This document shows positions 1 through 5,537 of a stretch of 6,756 nt of DNA, one piece after another. Location of the stretch: the NCBI GenBank assembly GCA_937937835.1, contig CALDBJ010000108.1, forward strand, positions 1-6,756, written 5' to 3'. The translations under genes were made by a program, and so were the position numbers. The notes under the pieces were generated by a model that worked only from the letters and a program-made list of their open reading frames with translations, was not told the DNA's origin and searched no databases. Position 1 is the first letter of the stretch, and every line of letters begins with the position of its first letter. This stretch comes from an uncultured Collinsella sp. GTDB lineage: Bacteria > Actinomycetota > Coriobacteriia > Coriobacteriales > Coriobacteriaceae.

Positions 1-329
1 GCCACCACCGCATCGACCCCAGTTTGAGCCAGGGCATGCAGACGGTCGGCCGTCGTCATCAATTTTTGAGCGGGCGAAGGGCTCACCACAACGTCCGGGT
101 CGGGATCGAAGGTAACTACGACCGCCTTGCAGCCATGGGCACGGGCATCACGGACAAGTGCTTCGATGAGTTCCTGGTGTCCACGGTGAACGCCGTCGAA
201 CACGCCGATGGCAATCGATGCGGCACCCAAGGGCCCGCATACATCAAACGCATCGGCCGTTACGATGCGAGCCTCGTCCGAGTCGCCCGAGAAAAAAATA
301 CGCGCGAGCTCGCGAGCGGACAGCATCAT
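1..329 (-). CDS. ribF: Bifunctional riboflavin kinase / FAD synthetase RibF, N-terminal part (3' end outside the window)
   Basis: RibF phosphorylates riboflavin to FMN and adenylylates FMN to FAD in the cytoplasm. Only the first 109 codons are present, covering the N-terminal FAD synthetase (nucleotidyltransferase) half. The C-terminal kinase domain lies beyond the left edge. Reading the minus strand gives IGVFDGVHRGHQELI at residues 41-55, the family's GxFDGVHxGH nucleotide-binding signature with His48 and His51. The next strand, VVVTFDPDP (residues 70-78), matches the family's TFxPHP segment but has Asp where many members have His. About 40 residues precede the GVFDGVH strand, roughly twice the usual lead-in. 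The start is ATG at 327-329, which overlaps the truB stop as ATGA. A second ATG follows directly at 324-326, so the true start may be either. The Shine-Dalgarno is weak (GGCGG-like), which suggests coupling to truB translation. The family call is firm; the exact start is not. Confidence 0.93.
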   Translation of the reverse strand, partial: MMLSARELARIFFSGDSDEARIVTADAFDVCGPLGAASIAIGVFDGVHRGHQELIEALVRDARAHGCKAVVVTFDPDPDVVVSPSPAQKLMTTADRLHALAQTGVDAVV

Positions 330-1258
330 CGAACACCGCCGATTGCCTGCGGAAACACGTGCTCCATGACAAAGCGGCCACTCTCAATGCGGGCGAGCGC
401 CTTGAGTCCCCCATCGAGCACCAGCGCAAACGGCGCCTTCGAGGCATCGAAATCGACAAGCGCACGCTCAACGGGAATGCGTCGGCCGCAGAGCAGGTCG
501 TCGGCAAGATTGCCCGGCAAGTCAACACGTGTGGCGCCCAGGGCCGCAATGGGATCCAGGGCAAAGCCAGCCGCGGACTCGGGAGAAAGCTCCTCGACCG
601 CATGACAAGCGCCAATGGAAACAACACCGGAGGCCGTGCGGCGCAGCGCGGAAATATGCGCGGCGCTATCGCAAGCACGGCCCAGGTCGCGAGCGAGCGC
701 ACGGATATAGGTGCCCTTGCTCACCGAGAACGCCACGGTCCACACACACGTATCACCCTCGCCGCCCACGGCGATCAGGTCGGCGGCATAGACCTCGACG
801 GGGCGCGGAGGTAGGTCCACCACATTGCCCTCGCGAGCAGACTTGTAGGCGCGAACACCATTGACCGAGATAGCCGAAAACGCCGGCGGCACCTGCATCT
901 GCGGACCCAGCATGGCGGTCAAGCGCTCACGCGCATAGGCAGGATCGCGGAGCTCGTCGGCAACAGCCGCCGTGCGGACCGCCTCGCCCTCCGCATCATC
1001 GGTATTGGTCTCGGCACCAAACGAGATGTCGGCGACGTAGCTTTTGGTATCGAGAGTTAGCATGCCCAGCAGACGGGTGGCCTGGCCCACGCCCACCACC
1101 ATGACACCGGATGCCATGGGGTCAAGCGTACCGGCATGGCCAACGCGCCGCTCATGGAGGGCGCGTCGGCATTGCGAAACCACGTCATGGGACGTGCAGC
1201 CCACCGGCTTATCGACGGCGAGTAGCATATTCAATTGAGAAGGCGTTCGACGAGCCAT
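326..1258 (-). CDS. truB: tRNA pseudouridine(55) synthase TruB
   Basis: TruB isomerises U55 to pseudouridine in the T-arm of most elongator tRNAs and also acts as a tRNA folding chaperone. The 310-residue product has the usual family length and is complete. Diagnostic segments are LLAVDKPVGCTSHDVV (residues 12-27), VGHAGTLDPMASGV (39-52) with catalytic Asp46, KSY at 72-74 with the conserved active-site Tyr74, and SKGTYIRALARDLG (180-193), the conserved strand and helix of the catalytic core. The C-terminal part after about residue 245 is a short PUA-like tail of lower conservation. The ATG start at 1256-1258 lies 15 nt after the nrnA stop. The only Shine-Dalgarno-like sequence, GGATGG (1262-1267), is just 3 nt from that ATG. 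A second in-frame ATG at residue 11 fits the conserved core but has no ribosome binding site. The longer form is preferred because basic N-terminal leaders are common in actinobacterial TruB. The stop overlaps the ribF start by 4 nt. Confidence 0.96.
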   Translation of the reverse strand: MARRTPSQLNMLLAVDKPVGCTSHDVVSQCRRALHERRVGHAGTLDPMASGVMVVGVGQATRLLGMLTLDTKSYVADISFGAETNTDDAEGEAVRTAAVADELRDPAYARERLTAMLGPQMQVPPAFSAISVNGVRAYKSAREGNVVDLPPRPVEVYAADLIAVGGEGDTCVWTVAFSVSKGTYIRALARDLGRACDSAAHISALRRTASGVVSIGACHAVEELSPESAAGFALDPIAALGATRVDLPGNLADDLLCGRRIPVERALVDFDASKAPFALVLDGGLKALARIESGRFVMEHVFPQAIGGVR

Positions 1259-1273
1259 GTACCATCCAAAAAG

Positions 1274-2317
1274 TTAAAGCTCGACGGTCACCGAAGCGGG
1301 ATCCTCCCCCACCAGCTCGGCCAGCATGGGAAGTGCCACGGCGAGCGTCTCGCGAATCGTTCCGTTGTTGGAGAAACCGGCGGCAGCGGGATGTCCGCCT
1401 CCGCCAAAGGCAGCAGCGATCTCGGAAACGTTGAGGTCGCCCTTGGAGCGCAGGTTGCCGCGCACCTTGGTATCGCCCTCGATACCCTTCAGGAACAGGC
1501 AAACCTCCACGCCCATCACCGAGCGCACCACGTCAACCAGGCCGTCGCACTCATCCGAGGTGACACCGCAAGCCTCAAGGTCACTCTGGTACGCGTAGCT
1601 ATACGCGACGCGCCCGTGGGCCACCGTCTTGATGCGGCCCATAACGATGGACTTGAGGTGCAAAAACTCAACGCGCATGCTCTGGTATACCTCGAGTGCC
1701 ACACGCGCCGGATCGGCACCGTGGGCAACCAGACGCGAGGCCGCATGGAACGCAGCAGCATCGGCGTTTTGGTACTGAAAACGGCCGGTATCGGTAACCA
1801 AGCCGCACAGCAGGCAGGTCGCAACGCCATCACGTGCGACAATGCCACAATTGTCCAAGAAGCGGTCGATGATCATAGCGCAGGCTGCGGCTTCGACGCG
1901 CCTCAGGCTGAACTCGGCAAACTCCTCGCGAGCCGGATGGTGATCGAAGCACACCACATGCTTGGAGCGACGAAGCACCTCGGCGGAATTATTGAGGCGC
2001 TCGACGACCGGTACGTCCACCGAGATGAACAGGTCAGGATTGCCGGCGTACGCAGATGCCGGCACCAGGCGATCGGAGCCTTCCATAAAGCGGTAGATGC
2101 GAGGAACCGGGTCATCGTCTGCCAGCAGCAGCGCAATGTCCTTGTTGGGGAAAAACTTCATGAGCGAAAGGCCCAGACCCAATACGGAGCCCAAGGCATC
2201 GCCATCGGGAGAAGTATGTCCCGAAATCGCAATGGAGGACGCATCCTCGATGAGCTCGAGGATGCGTCGCTGAATATCTGCAGACTCGCACGAGGCGAGG
2301 TCGGCGGAATTAGTCAT
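1274..2317 (-). CDS. nrnA: DHH-family phosphoesterase, NrnA-like oligoribonuclease / pAp phosphatase
   Basis: NrnA-type enzymes degrade nanoRNAs of a few nucleotides and dephosphorylate 3'-phosphoadenosine 5'-phosphate; they replace Orn in many Gram-positive bacteria. The 347-residue product carries the DHH metal-binding motifs in order: HTSPDGDALGS (34-44; His34, Asp38, Asp40), Asp101 in ISVDVP, FDHHP (124-128; the Asp-His-His signature), and LVTDTGRFQYQNAD (173-186; Asp176). The DHHA1 substrate-binding domain follows, with KVRGNLRSKGDLNVSEIAAA (284-303) and GGGGHPAAAGF (305-315). No metal ligand appears to be missing. The ATG start (2315-2317) overlaps the end of rbfA by 8 nt. A strong AGGAGG at 2327-2332, 9 nt upstream and inside rbfA, fixes this start. 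The gene commonly sits between rbfA and truB in Firmicutes and Actinobacteria. Codons 17-27 contain a perfect 13-bp inverted repeat. The family is sure. NrnA is the best subgroup, but substrate preference (nanoRNA, pAp or cyclic dinucleotide products) cannot be read from sequence alone. Confidence 0.92.
   Translation of the reverse strand: MTNSADLASCESADIQRRILELIEDASSIAISGHTSPDGDALGSVLGLGLSLMKFFPNKDIALLLADDDPVPRIYRFMEGSDRLVPASAYAGNPDLFISVDVPVVERLNNSAEVLRRSKHVVCFDHHPAREEFAEFSLRRVEAAACAMIIDRFLDNCGIVARDGVATCLLCGLVTDTGRFQYQNADAAAFHAASRLVAHGADPARVALEVYQSMRVEFLHLKSIVMGRIKTVAHGRVAYSYAYQSDLEACGVTSDECDGLVDVVRSVMGVEVCLFLKGIEGDTKVRGNLRSKGDLNVSEIAAAFGGGGHPAAAGFSNNGTIRETLAVALPMLAELVGEDPASVTVEL
2238..2268 (-). 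repeat. Perfect 13-bp inverted repeat inside the nrnA coding region
   Basis: Positions 2238-2250 (GACGCATCCTCGA) and 2256-2268 (TCGAGGATGCGTC) are exact reverse complements separated by a 5-nt loop. The repeat lies about 50 nt into nrnA and encodes residues 17-27, an ordinary amphipathic helix. No T-run follows on either strand, so it is not a standard terminator. It may be a strong mRNA stem, a DNA-binding palindrome, or a by-product of GAG/CTC/GAT codon choice in a Leu-Glu-rich helix. Confidence 0.75.
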
Positions 2318-2720
2318 CTAAAGCTGCCTCCTGGGCGGCATCCGCTATCGGATAGCCGTCCTCGTCCTTTTCGATCGCAAGCGTGGCGGGAACGTTTTCC
2401 AGCGCACGCGTGATGCGCTCGGCCTCATCGGTCGAGCGATCGATGCGAAAATCGAGCTCGGGCGTAACACGCCAATCGAGCGAGCGAGCCAACAGGCTGC
2501 GAATACGGCCCTTAGCGCTAGCGAGCGCCTCCATGACCTCGTCGTAGCGGCTCGCATCGCACGACACGTACACGCGCGCGAACGAACGGTCCACCGCGAC
2601 CTCGACCGCGGTCAAAGTAACCAGGTCGAGACGCGGATCGGAAACCTCAAAGAGCAGGATATAACCGAGCTTCTCGCGAAGCTGCTCGCCCAGACGGCGG
2701 GTTGCCTGCGTTTGCTTCAT
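2310..2720 (-). CDS. rbfA: Ribosome-binding factor A (RbfA)
   Basis: RbfA is a small KH-fold protein that binds the immature 30S subunit near the 5' end of 16S rRNA and helps late maturation, also during cold adaptation. The 136-residue product is of normal length. Visible family features are an N-terminal basic helix (TRRLGEQLREKLGYIL, 7-22), the DPRL segment (28-31), a beta strand with ARVYVS (48-53), a helix containing AKG (69-71), which corresponds to the AxG kink that replaces GxxG in RbfA KH domains, and the conserved TPELDFRID (86-94). The last 20 or so residues are acidic and probably disordered. The ATG start (2718-2720) is 11 nt after the infB stop. Its Shine-Dalgarno AGGGGG (2728-2733) shares bases with the infB TAG stop, so translation is probably coupled. 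The 3' end overlaps nrnA and carries that gene's ribosome binding site. Confidence 0.96.
   Translation of the reverse strand: MKQTQATRRLGEQLREKLGYILLFEVSDPRLDLVTLTAVEVAVDRSFARVYVSCDASRYDEVMEALASAKGRIRSLLARSLDWRVTPELDFRIDRSTDEAERITRALENVPATLAIEKDEDGYPIADAAQEAALDD
2327..2332 (-). promoter_or_regulatory. Ribosome binding site of nrnA, inside rbfA
   Basis: A consensus AGGAGG lies 9 nt upstream of the nrnA ATG and within the last codons of rbfA. It is the strongest Shine-Dalgarno in the window and decides the nrnA start. Confidence 0.85.
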
Positions 2721-2727
2721 AGCGCTA

Positions 2728-2733
2728 CCCCCT
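2728..2733 (-). promoter_or_regulatory. Ribosome binding site of rbfA, overlapping the infB stop
   Basis: AGGGGG lies 7 nt upstream of the rbfA ATG. Its first two bases are the last two of the infB TAG stop codon (2732-2734). Ribosomes finishing infB therefore end on the rbfA binding site, which favours translational coupling. Confidence 0.7.
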
Positions 2734-5446
2734 ACTCGGTACGGGCAACCTGGTCGATGCGGTAACCCTCGATCTGGTCGCCGGGCTTGATGTCCTGGAA
2801 GTTCTCCAGACCAATGCCGCCCTCGGAACCGCTCTTGAGGCTCTTGGCCTCGTCCTTGTAGTGGCGCATCGAGGCGATCTTGCCGTTGAAGACCACGATG
2901 CCGTCGCGCACCAGGCGCACGGAATCGGTAGCGGCGATCTCGCCCTCTTCGACGCGGACACCGGCGGCGATACCAACTTTGGGCACCTTAAAGGTGTCCA
3001 GGACGGTCGCGGTACCCGTAGAGACCTCGACCTCGGTGGGCTTGAGCATGCCGATACGGGCGGCGTCGAGCTCCTCGAGGCACTTGTAGATGACGTCGTA
3101 GCAACGGATCTCGACACCCTCGCGCTCGGCGGCGGAGCGGGCCTTACCGTCGGGACGGACGCCAAAGCCGATGATGATGGCGTTGGACGCGTCGGCCAGG
3201 ACGACGTCGGTCTCGTTGATGGCGCCAACGGCGGAGTGGATCGTGTTGATGCGAACCTCGGACTGATCCATCTTGTCGAGCGAATCCTGAAGGGCCTCGA
3301 TGGAACCTTGGACGTCGGCCTTGATGATCAGGTTGAGCTCCTTGACCTCGGCGTCGGCAATGGTCTCGAAGAGGTTCTCGAGCGTGACGTGCTTGACGCG
3401 GCTCTGCTCCTCGATACGAGCCTTGAGCGAACGCTCGTCGGCAAGGGCGCGAGCCTCGCGTTCGTCCTCGAACACGCGGAACTCGTCACCGGCGTTGGGC
3501 ACGGACTGCAGGCCCAAAATCTCGACAGCGTCGGAGGGACCGGCCTCGGTGACGGCGCGGCCCTTGGGGTCGAGCATGGCACGGACGCGGCCATAGGTAA
3601 GGCCGGCGACCAGCGTATCGCCCACGTGCAAGGTACCGCGGGTCACGAGCACGGTAGCGACCGAGCCACGGCCCTTGTCGAGCTTGGCCTCGAGGACGTT
3701 GCCGGAGGCAAAGGTGTCCGGGTTGGCCTTGAGCTCGAGCACGTCGGCCTGGAGCAGCACGGTCTCCAGAAGTTCGTCGATACCGATCTTCTGCTTGGCC
3801 GAGATGTTGACGAACATGTTCTGTCCGCCCCACTCCTCGGGGATGACTCCGTACTCGGTGAGCTCCTGACGCACACGGTCGGGGTTGGCGCCCGGCTTAT
3901 CGATCTTGTTGACGGCCACGACGATGGGTACGCCGGCGGCCTTGGCGTGGTTGATCGACTCGACCGTCTGGGGCATGACGCCGTCGTCAGCGGCGACGAT
4001 CAGGATGACGATGTCGGTCACCTTGGCGCCACGGGCACGCATAGCCGTAAAGGTGGCGTGACCCGGGGTATCGATAAAGGTGATCTTGCGGTCGTTGATC
4101 ATGACCTGCGAAGCGCCGATGGCCTGCGTAATGCCGCCCGCCTCGCCGGCAGCAACGCCGGTGTGACGGATGGCGTCAAGCAGCGACGTCTTGCCGTGGT
4201 CGACGTGGCCCATGACGGTGACGACCGGGGCACGCGGCTTAAGGTCGGCGGGATCGTCGTAGAACGAGAAGGTGTTCTCCTCCTCGGGGGTGATAATCTT
4301 GATCTGACGGCCCAGGTCGTCGGCAACGAGCTCAACGAGGTCGTCGGACATGGACTGCGTCATGGTGAGCGGCGTACCCAGCAGGAACAGGCGCTTGATG
4401 ATGTCGTTGGCCGGAACGTCGAGCGCCTCGGCAAGCTCCTGGACGGTAACGCCCCGGGAGACCTTGATGGCGTCGAGGTCCTCGGGGTTCACGCCCTGGG
4501 CCAGCGCCTCCTCTATCTTGCGCTCCTCCTGAGCCTTGGCAGCCTCGCGCTCGCGCTTCTCCTTGCGCTTCTTGCGGCGACCGGTGGACTCGCGAGAGGC
4601 CTCCTCGACGGCAGCACGAGCCTCCTCGAGCACCTTCTCGCGGCTGTACTCCTCGGCCTCGCGAGCCATGCGGCTGTAGTGGTCCTCTTCGTTGTTGTGA
4701 CCGCCCTTGCGCTTCTTGCCCTTGCCCTGCTTATCGGGGTTGGGGAAGTCCATGCCGGCAGCGACGTTGTTGCTGGCGTTGGTGCGATGACTGTGCGGAC
4801 GGCTCTCGGAGGCGTTGCGCTCGGAATTGTTGTCGGAGGCGTTGCGATCGTTACGACGGCCACCGCGGCGGTCGTTGTTGCCGCCACGACGGTTACCGCG
4901 CTCGGCGGCGCGCTCGGCCTTGGCCTTGTCCTCGGCGTCCTTCTTCTCCTTGAGCACGGTCTCCTGTGCGGCGATCTGGTCGAGCAGCGAACGGAAACGC
5001 GAACCGGAGTCGGAAGCGGGAACGGCGCGGCGCTGGGCCTCGCGGGCAGCCTCCTCCTTCTCGCGGGCAAGGCGCTCCTGCTCGGCCTTCTTCTTGGCCT
5101 CGGCCTCGGCGCGGGCGGCCTCCTCGGCAGCCTGGGCCGCGGCGAACTGGCGCCGCTCCTCCTCGCGTGCCTTCTCGGCAGCGATGCGCTCGCGCTCGGC
5201 CTCGGCGGCACGCGCGGCCTCCTCGGCGGCAGCGGCCTGCTCCTCGGCCTGCTTGGCGGCCTCGACTTCCTGGGCGCGGGCCTCGATCACCGGGGCGAGC
5301 TGCTTGCGGACCATGGCGACGTAAGCGTCCTCCAGGGCGGAGGAAGCGGACTTAGCGGGAATCTTCATATCGGCGAGATGACCCATCAGTTCCTTGGAGG
5401 TCATGCCGAACTCTTTGGCCAGGGTGGACACACGGACTTTTGCCAT
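2732..5446 (-). CDS. infB: Translation initiation factor IF-2
   Basis: IF-2 is the GTPase that positions fMet-tRNA on the 30S subunit and promotes subunit joining. The 904-residue product is complete. In order: an IF2_N domain (about 1-52); an Ala/Glu/Arg-rich charged helix or coiled coil (about 56-180); an Asn/Arg/Gly-rich disordered stretch (about 183-250); a basic Lys/Arg helix (about 265-312); a second IF2_N-like module (about 322-385); and the G domain. The G domain shows G1 GHVDHGKT (413-420), G2 GGITQAIGA (437-445), G3 DTPGH (459-463), G4 NKID (513-516) and G5 SAK (549-551). Domain II, the domain III linker and the C-terminal tRNA-binding domain (from about 805) follow. The catalytic His463 of DTPGH is present. 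G2 has Ala where many IF-2 proteins have His. The ATG start has AGGTGA 6 nt upstream and encodes the typical MAKVRV opening. The gene lacks TTA, CTA and TCA codons over most of its length, a sign of strong codon bias. Confidence 0.98.
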   Translation of the reverse strand: MAKVRVSTLAKEFGMTSKELMGHLADMKIPAKSASSALEDAYVAMVRKQLAPVIEARAQEVEAAKQAEEQAAAAEEAARAAEAERERIAAEKAREEERRQFAAAQAAEEAARAEAEAKKKAEQERLAREKEEAAREAQRRAVPASDSGSRFRSLLDQIAAQETVLKEKKDAEDKAKAERAAERGNRRGGNNDRRGGRRNDRNASDNNSERNASESRPHSHRTNASNNVAAGMDFPNPDKQGKGKKRKGGHNNEEDHYSRMAREAEEYSREKVLEEARAAVEEASRESTGRRKKRKEKREREAAKAQEERKIEEALAQGVNPEDLDAIKVSRGVTVQELAEALDVPANDIIKRLFLLGTPLTMTQSMSDDLVELVADDLGRQIKIITPEEENTFSFYDDPADLKPRAPVVTVMGHVDHGKTSLLDAIRHTGVAAGEAGGITQAIGASQVMINDRKITFIDTPGHATFTAMRARGAKVTDIVILIVAADDGVMPQTVESINHAKAAGVPIVVAVNKIDKPGANPDRVRQELTEYGVIPEEWGGQNMFVNISAKQKIGIDELLETVLLQADVLELKANPDTFASGNVLEAKLDKGRGSVATVLVTRGTLHVGDTLVAGLTYGRVRAMLDPKGRAVTEAGPSDAVEILGLQSVPNAGDEFRVFEDEREARALADERSLKARIEEQSRVKHVTLENLFETIADAEVKELNLIIKADVQGSIEALQDSLDKMDQSEVRINTIHSAVGAINETDVVLADASNAIIIGFGVRPDGKARSAAEREGVEIRCYDVIYKCLEELDAARIGMLKPTEVEVSTGTATVLDTFKVPKVGIAAGVRVEEGEIAATDSVRLVRDGIVVFNGKIASMRHYKDEAKSLKSGSEGGIGLENFQDIKPGDQIEGYRIDQVARTE
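4697..5281 (-). other. Low-complexity region of infB: charged helix followed by an Asn/Arg/Gly-rich linker
   Basis: This DNA is repetitive, with many GAGGCC/GAGGAG/GCCGAG-type codon runs, and encodes IF-2 residues about 56-250. Residues 56-180 are dominated by Ala, Glu, Arg and Lys with few breakers, so a long single helix or coiled coil is likely. Residues 183-216 are rich in Arg, Gly and Asn with RRGG repeats. NAS recurs at residues 202, 211 and 223. The region between the two IF2_N modules is known to vary widely in length and sequence among bacteria. Confidence 0.7.
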
Positions 5447-5452
5447 ATGACT

Positions 5453-5458
5453 TCACCT
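5453..5458 (-). promoter_or_regulatory. Ribosome binding site of infB
   Basis: AGGTGA lies 6 nt upstream of the infB ATG at 5444-5446 and supports that start. It is the last element of the 91-nt nusA-infB gap. Confidence 0.75.
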
Positions 5459-5467
5459 ACCCTTTCT

Positions 5468-5482
5468 GGCACCTTGGGTGCC
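5468..5482 (-). promoter_or_regulatory. Small hairpin in the infB leader
   Basis: GGCACC and GGTGCC (5477-5482 and 5468-5473) form a perfect 6-bp stem with a 3-nt CAA loop. It sits 9 nt upstream of the infB Shine-Dalgarno. The 3' arm contains AGGTG, the same core as the Shine-Dalgarno AGGTGA, so the CACC arm could in principle pair with either one. A regulatory role is inference only. Confidence 0.35.
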
Positions 5483-5506
5483 TAGAGACTGAACGGGCGT
5501 GGGAGA

Positions 5507-5529
5507 CGCGCCGGGACCCGCCCGGCGCG
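5507..5529 (-). promoter_or_regulatory. Perfect 9-bp GC-only hairpin just after nusA
   Basis: Positions 5507-5515 and 5521-5529 are exact reverse complements (CGCGCCGGG / CCCGGCGCG) around a 5-nt loop. The stem begins 9 nt downstream of the nusA stop codon. There is no T-run after it on either strand, so it does not look like a standard intrinsic terminator. In the nusA-infB transcript it would form a very stable stem. Possible roles are attenuation or pausing, an mRNA end or processing point, or a weak terminator without a U-tract. Confidence 0.5.
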
Positions 5530-5537
5530 ACCGCGCG

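Noticed and set aside
774..810. Short inverted repeats in truB, rbfA and infB (stems of 5-6 bp, for example TCGCCG/CGGCGA near 761-776)
   Set aside because: Stems this short are expected by chance in G+C-rich coding sequence and have no positional context.
24..864. Several plus-strand open frames of 100-200 codons opposite ribF and truB
   Set aside because: They overlap each other and the real genes, are Arg/Pro/Ala-rich as expected for frame shadows in G+C-rich DNA, and show no family motif.
1235..2413. A 392-codon open frame on the plus strand opposite nrnA
   Set aside because: It is in codon register with nrnA and explained by the same codon bias. The minus strand carries clear DHH and DHHA1 motifs.
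4660..4690. An internal infB start at Met260 producing a short IF-2 isoform, as known in E. coli
   Set aside because: The only purine-rich stretch (GAGGA) lies 13 nt upstream of the ATG, too far to be convincing, and other internal Met codons such as Met232 have no better signal.
2861..5485. An 874-codon open frame on the plus strand, antisense to almost all of infB
   Set aside because: It is in exact codon register with infB, so its stops could only arise from TTA, CTA or TCA codons, which this G+C-biased gene avoids. The translation is Leu/Gly/Val low-complexity with no recognisable domain, while infB opposite is unmistakable.
5507..5529. The GC hairpin after nusA as a classical intrinsic terminator
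   Set aside because: No T-run follows on either strand, and infB, normally co-transcribed, follows on the same strand. It is kept as an undefined RNA structure.
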